36,984 nucleotides of DNA from Treponema sp. (lineage in GTDB: Bacteria > Spirochaetota > Spirochaetia > Treponematales > Breznakiellaceae): assembly GCA_031276295.1 (NCBI GenBank), contig JAISNI010000188.1, positions 1 through 36,984 on the forward strand. Direction: 5' to 3'. A model generated the notes under the pieces. That model searched no databases. It was not told where the DNA came from and worked only from the letters and a program-made list of their open reading frames with translations. Within the stretch, counting starts at the first letter, position 1. Each line of letters starts with the position of its first letter. Below, piece after piece: positions 33,148-36,984 of this stretch. A program made the translations under genes and the position numbers.

Positions 33148-35205
33148 TTAAAAGATGTCTTCCGGGGGTATCAAATAATGCCCCTCGGCAATTTTTTGGG
33201 CAACATTAAGAGATTCGGCGATTTTGTTACTGGCTTTTTGCACATCAATGATACTTTCGTTCACATCTTTTGATATACTTTTCAGATTTTCCACTACCTT
33301 GTGGATTGCGTCGCTTTCTTTTTGTATCTCGTCGGAGCCGGTACGGACCTGTTCGGTCGTTTCCCGCAGACTCGTTAATGCCTGGAGTACCTGGGCTCCG
33401 TTCGATGCCTGGGCTTCCACCGCGGTATTGACCGAATTCAGGGAAGACTGCATATCGGTTACTTCGGTAAACATACTGCCCAGGGTTTCAACGGTTCCGG
33501 TGGATACCTGCCGCATCTTTTCGATGCCGTTCCTCATGTTTTTTATTTCAGTGGAAATGGACGCCGATTCCTTGTTCGACAATTCCGCCAGGCTCCGCAC
33601 CTCCCCGGCTACCACCGCGAAGCCCTTTCCGGCTTCCCCCGCGTGGGCCGCTTCTATGGCCGCGTTCATGGCGAGAATGTTTGTCTGGGCCGCGATATTT
33701 ACCAGGGCCGCATTGGCCTCTTCCAGAAACGCCGATTGATCCGCAATCCGGATAAGCTCTTCCGTAAGGTTATTCAGCATTTTTCGTCCCGTTTCGGAAG
33801 ATCTGCTGAGGTTTCCCGTGGTCTCGTGGGCCTGGTGTACCACCATACGGACAGAATCAATGTCCTCCACCATCTGTTCGATTGATTCGGAAGACCGTGA
33901 AATGGTATCGGCCTGGATAGCCACCGCATTTTCCAGGGAATGGATATGTTTGATGATACCTTCCACCGATTCGGCGGTCTGGACAACCGATTCCATCTGG
34001 ACATCGGTTTTATTCTGTACCGAGTCCATATTGCGGGCAATGACCCCCAGCCCGTCCGAAGATTCCCGAATGGAGATATGCAGATTTCCGCTCACATTCT
34101 TTTGTCCCAAATGTTCATTATTGATATCGGTGAGGGTCTTTTTAAGTTCATCCCTGATGGTATGAAAGGCCCGCTGTACGTCCCCGATTTCATCTTTCCG
34201 GTCCCGGGGGATCTTGACATCAAACTTCATACTCGCCAGGGATTGCGCGGCGGATTCAATTTCGATGATTGGTTTGATAAGGAAGACGTGCAATACGGAT
34301 ATGAAGATGAACACCGCGATAATAGCCGCGACTCCCGCGATGATGAGGGTGTTTACCAGCATCTGCTTTGTTTCAAAGAAGAACGCGTTCTTTTCTACGG
34401 CGTCGATCAAATACCAGTCCATATCGGGGATCTTCGCGCTTGCGCCGATAAAGGATTTTCCCGCACGGGCGTATTCCGCGACCTCATGGCTGCCGTTCAG
34501 TATACCCTCAATAAAAACCGCCATGTTCCGCAGGGAAGGATCGCTTTTTGCCGCTTCAATGGCGGAAAAGGATTGCATCACCAATTCCGTATCCTGGTGG
34601 GCGATGATAACTCCCGCACCGTTGATCAAATACACGGTACCGCCGTTCTGGGTTCCTATCTCTTTTACAATGTCGCTGAAAACGGTCGCATTATTCCGTG
34701 CAAGAAGTCCGCCCTTCACCACGCCGTCCGCCGTAATGGGAACCACGTAGTTGATGAGGGGATAGGAGGTGGTAACGGCGCCCGCGCCGCCTACGATGAT
34801 GTCTGAAACCGACCGTTCCCCCCGGAGCCCCCTTTGCACATATTCCCGGTCGGAAAGATTGGGGCTTTGACCGCCCTTCAGGTGCGGAGCCCTTCCGTCC
34901 GTATAGACGATGGCGAAGTCGTCCGCGCCGATACGGTCGATGTCTTCAATCAGCGCCGCTTTTTGGGTTTCAAAGTCCATAGTTTTGACCTGGACCCGGT
35001 TTGCCAGTTCCTGGAGGATGCTAAGCCGGGAATGGATGGTTTCCGACACCAGGGATGCCGCGATATTCGACTGGATTTGCAGGGATTCTTTCGCGGTTCT
35101 TTCGATAATCCCCGATGCTATGGTATCGGAGACAAAGGCCAAACCTGCCATAAAGAAAAGGACCAAGCCCCCGACAATGAGGGGTACCTTTAAGGATAAT
35201 TTCAT
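33148..35205 (-). CDS. Methyl-accepting chemotaxis protein, dCACHE type
   Basis: A 685-residue chemoreceptor. TM1 at about 7-28, a periplasmic dCACHE sensor (about 35-270, with [11 protein letters not shown] and [11 protein letters not shown]), TM2 at about 283-308, HAMP (309-360) and a long coiled-coil signalling domain. The hairpin tip is at about 503-550 with [20 protein letters not shown] and [16 protein letters not shown], the CheA/CheW contact. Ligand not predictable. AGAGAGG precedes the ATG. It may be co-expressed with apt upstream (105 bases). Confidence 0.95.
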   Translation of the reverse strand: MKLSLKVPLIVGGLVLFFMAGLAFVSDTIASGIIERTAKESLQIQSNIAASLVSETIHSRLSILQELANRVQVKTMDFETQKAALIEDIDRIGADDFAIVYTDGRAPHLKGGQSPNLSDREYVQRGLRGERSVSDIIVGGAGAVTTSYPLINYVVPITADGVVKGGLLARNNATVFSDIVKEIGTQNGGTVYLINGAGVIIAHQDTELVMQSFSAIEAAKSDPSLRNMAVFIEGILNGSHEVAEYARAGKSFIGASAKIPDMDWYLIDAVEKNAFFFETKQMLVNTLIIAGVAAIIAVFIFISVLHVFLIKPIIEIESAAQSLASMKFDVKIPRDRKDEIGDVQRAFHTIRDELKKTLTDINNEHLGQKNVSGNLHISIRESSDGLGVIARNMDSVQNKTDVQMESVVQTAESVEGIIKHIHSLENAVAIQADTISRSSESIEQMVEDIDSVRMVVHQAHETTGNLSRSSETGRKMLNNLTEELIRIADQSAFLEEANAALVNIAAQTNILAMNAAIEAAHAGEAGKGFAVVAGEVRSLAELSNKESASISTEIKNMRNGIEKMRQVSTGTVETLGSMFTEVTDMQSSLNSVNTAVEAQASNGAQVLQALTSLRETTEQVRTGSDEIQKESDAIHKVVENLKSISKDVNESIIDVQKASNKIAESLNVAQKIAEGHYLIPPEDIF

Positions 35206-35311
35206 GATTCACCTCTCTATCTGGATATTTAATAAATACCCCGCGTTCCAATAAACCTTCCACCCCGATCTAAGAAAAAGAGGGGAATGACAAAAAAGGT
35301 AAAACGATCTA

Positions 35312-35842
35312 TCATTCCGATTGATACTGGATTAAGGTACGTACCGGCGTATCGCCCAGAATCTTATCGTAATGGAGAAAGGGAAGACCCACTACACCGA
35401 ATATTTCCGGGACGAGTGCTCCGCAGGAGGTGATGAGGGAACGGGCGGCGTTGAGGGTACCGCCTGTGGCAATAAGATCATCAAGGAGAAGTACACGCTT
35501 GCCTTGAGGTACATCATCGGAGTGTATCTCAACTTCCGCTTCCGCATATTCCAGGGAATACTTGATTGTTTTTGTTTTACCGGGAAGTTTGCCTTTTTTG
35601 CGGATCAGTATAAGGGGGATATTCATACGGCAGGCAAAAGGGGCGGCAAATAGGAAACCGCGCGCTTCGATGGCTGCTACCGCATCTATATTTTTACCGC
35701 TGTAGAGTTTTTCCATAGAATCTATACAGTAGTTAAAGGCTTCTGGTTGGGCCAAAATACTTGTAATATCGTAAAACAGGACGCCCTTTTTGGGGAAATC
35801 AGGAACCTTCCTGATATAATTGTCAAGATTCAGTGTATCCAT
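35312..35842 (-). CDS. apt: Adenine phosphoribosyltransferase
   Basis: Salvages adenine with PRPP to AMP. The 176 residues have the PRPP-binding VLLLDDLIATGGTL (117-130), the early PDFPKKGVLFYDIT and the flexible KKGKLPGKT loop, all typical, and the length fits the family (170-180). The ATG at 35842 follows GAAGGCGG; an earlier frame to 35956 runs through the promoter region and is rejected. No catalytic residue is missing. Confidence 0.96.
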   Translation of the reverse strand: MDTLNLDNYIRKVPDFPKKGVLFYDITSILAQPEAFNYCIDSMEKLYSGKNIDAVAAIEARGFLFAAPFACRMNIPLILIRKKGKLPGKTKTIKYSLEYAEAEVEIHSDDVPQGKRVLLLDDLIATGGTLNAARSLITSCGALVPEIFGVVGLPFLHYDKILGDTPVRTLIQYQSE

Positions 35843-35883
35843 AATGCCGCCTTCATAATAATATATCGTAGTAACAACGTAAT

Positions 35884-35905
35884 ATTCATCTGATATTAGA
35901 TGAAT
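35884..35905 (-). promoter_or_regulatory. Palindrome upstream of apt, possible operator
   Basis: ATTCATCT and AGATGAAT form a perfect 8-bp inverted repeat with a six-base spacer, 42 bases before the apt start. It overlaps the likely -35 region (TGAATA, 17 bases before TATATT), so a regulator binding here would compete with polymerase. Confidence 0.5.
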
Positions 35906-36076
35906 GAGGGATATATCGCTCCCTATAAAGATACTCAACCCTACAGGAACTCTCAAAACTTCAGTTTAAAAAGAACGCCCGCTTAAAATTACGGTTTTGT
36001 CGAAAACGAAATTTCCCCAAGGCTTTAACCAGAAAAACTACAAAGCCGCGTCATCGGACCGCAGGGCCGCACTAAC

Positions 36077-36092
36077 TCGAACCAAGGTTCGA
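36077..36092. other. Perfect palindrome between apt and the flavodoxin-like gene
   Basis: TCGAACCAAGGTTCGA, a 7-bp inverted repeat around AA, enclosed by GCCGC (36066-36070) and GCGGC (36102-36106). It could be a hairpin in the trailer of the flavodoxin-like transcript, or a protein site. No T-run follows it on the minus strand. Confidence 0.4.
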
Positions 36093-36129
36093 CTTTTGAA
36101 AGCGGCTCTAAATATACCGAAAAATGCCC

Positions 36130-36516
36130 TTAGCCCAGAACAGCCTCAACCCATTTGCTCAGATCCGCCTCTTCATTTTCAAAATACGGCTGAGGATAAA
36201 GGGCCATTTCCGAATCACGAACAAGAGAGGTAAGATACTTTACCGCCATTTTTGACTGAGATGAAAATATACCGCAGGGCCGCCTGACCAGATTAATATG
36301 ACGTAATAACTCTTCCAGGTATGCAAAAGACGAGGGCTGTCTTTTTTCACAGCCCAGGAAATAAGCATCGGCAGGTAAAACATCAGTACCCGCAACATCC
36401 AGGGCGGTAAGAAGTACCACACGATTCCCTGAAAGCTGTACGGCAATTTTCTCCGCAATCTTTTGGGTAGATTCCATGCCATCGGTAACGATAAGAATAT
36501 TCTTTTTCGTTTTCAC
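36130..36516 (-). CDS. Flavodoxin-like protein
   Basis: A 128-residue protein from GTG 36516. It begins with a beta strand and a phosphate-loop-like segment (NILIVTDGMESTQKIAEKIA, 20 residues), the layout of flavodoxins, continues ADAYFLGCEKR and ends in an amphipathic helix. FMN-binding residues are not clearly conserved, so it may be a flavodoxin-fold protein without cofactor. There is no Shine-Dalgarno before the GTG, while TTGACA and a -10 box lie immediately upstream, which fits leaderless translation. A longer frame to 36669 crosses the promoter and is rejected. Confidence 0.6.
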   Translation of the reverse strand: MKTKKNILIVTDGMESTQKIAEKIAVQLSGNRVVLLTALDVAGTDVLPADAYFLGCEKRQPSSFAYLEELLRHINLVRRPCGIFSSQSKMAVKYLTSLVRDSEMALYPQPYFENEEADLSKWVEAVLG

Positions 36517-36524
36517 AATATATA

Positions 36525-36554
36525 AGTTTACTATATTAATATCTTTATTGTCAA
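36525..36554 (-). promoter_or_regulatory. Promoter of the flavodoxin-like gene
   Basis: Perfect TTGACA (36549-36554), 18-base spacer, TAAACT (36525-36530), on the minus strand. The predicted transcript start falls within a few bases of the GTG at 36516. Confidence 0.55.
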
Positions 36555-36637
36555 GAACACGCAATTGATGTGCAGGGCACCGGCACTTACTTTTTCGTGA
36601 TAGAATAAAGGCCAAAGAACCCATGAGGGAGGGAAAC

Positions 36638-36845
36638 ATGAAACTATCAGAAGAAGCGGTCAGGCACATGAAAGAACATCAGGGAGCGATACCGTATCCC
36701 CGGGCAATGGGGCTATATACGGCATAAACTGATAGACTTGGTGGTCATTGGATTGTGTTCGATCATAACCGGCGGGGAAGGGTTTGACGAGATGGAGGAG
36801 CTGGGACGGGATCGGGAGGAGTGGTTCAGGCAATTTTTGACAAAT
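36638..36845 (+). pseudogene. ISAs1-family transposase remnant, frameshifted
   Basis: The first frame from ATG 36638 (GAGGGAGGG upstream) reads HMKEHQGAIPYPRA, matching the start of ISAs1 transposases. Near 36705 the frame changes; the next frame reads IRHKLIDLVVIGLCSIITGG and then GFDEMEELGRDREEWFRQFL (20 residues each), the N-terminal associated domain. Similarity stops at about 36845 and the rest is unrelated. Like the fragment at 15387 it holds only the N-terminal domain. Confidence 0.8.
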
Positions 36846-36933
36846 CCCGGTGCCGGGGTACAGGCATACCCGCGCGGCGTAAGTTGCCATGCAAGTGGGC
36901 CGAAAAAAAGATTGTACCTCCGATAAATTTATA

Positions 36934-36962
36934 TTGACAAAATTTTTTTTTGATTATATTAT
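36934..36962 (+). promoter_or_regulatory. Strong outward promoter at the window end
   Basis: Perfect TTGACA (36934-36939), exactly 17 bases, then TATTAT (36957-36962). The spacer is a T-rich run. It should drive a gene just beyond the window. Confidence 0.75.
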
Positions 36963-36984
36963 TCAAAATATATACCGATTAAGA

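Noticed and set aside
36077-36105. GGTTCGA resembling a tRNA T-loop
   Set aside because: No acceptor or anticodon arms can be folded around it; it is part of a perfect palindrome.

Overview
The window looks like chromosomal DNA of a spirochaete, most likely a Treponema of the termite-gut type. This is inferred from recognised families and their arrangement, not from a search. Pointers are roughly 50 % GC, spirochaete-like lipobox and signal peptides, a Gld-type ABC cluster ending in a DUF4340 protein, a def-fmt-PASTA operon, a large dCACHE chemoreceptor followed by PilZ, and several decayed insertion sequences (IS1, ISLre2/UPF0236 and ISAs1 types). No rRNA, tRNA or CRISPR array was seen.

Layout. 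1-1640 is gene debris: an IS1 transposase tail with an internal stop, a frameshifted ADP-ribosylglycohydrolase (DraG family) and an internally deleted UPF0236/ISLre2-type transposase. 1638-4329 (minus) holds a B12-type radical SAM enzyme behind a Cys-rich 67-residue protein and possibly a 29-codon ORF. 4410-9210 (plus) is a four-gene ABC/GldG-like/DUF4340 operon. 9288-10622 is an iron alcohol dehydrogenase with a structured leader. 10623-11297 is gene-free with several hairpins. 11241-12794 (minus) has a DUF2156 acyltransferase-like protein, an M50 protease and a MITE-like repeat. 12926-15227 (plus) has pepT and an acyltransferase. 15228-15945 is debris plus a second, longer copy of the repeat. 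15992-18541 is def-fmt-PASTA. 18727-22229 is a WecA/TagO-like transferase, a cysteine desulfurase and thiI. 22353-27725 (minus) is a GHMP kinase, surE, a TPR protein and an NHL/VWA-like exported protein. 27813-28631 is a PD-(D/E)XK protein with a 19-bp inverted repeat upstream. 28696-32536 (minus) is an exported-protein cluster: small secreted protein, putative outer-membrane barrel, FecR-domain protein, lipoprotein. 32761-35842 (minus) has apt, chemoreceptor and PilZ. 36130-36984 has a flavodoxin-like protein, a broken ISAs1 transposase and a strong promoter firing out of the window.

How genes work together. Protein N-terminal processing (def, fmt), sulfur trafficking (desulfurase with ThiI), purine salvage (apt) and chemotaxis/c-di-GMP output (chemoreceptor with PilZ) are conventional modules. 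The less explained parts are the radical SAM/small-protein cluster, the FecR/barrel/lipoprotein cluster, a galactokinase-like protein whose catalytic motifs deviate, the MITE-like palindromes, the structured leaders before the alcohol dehydrogenase and pepT, and several genes whose promoter lies so close to the start codon that leaderless mRNAs are likely.
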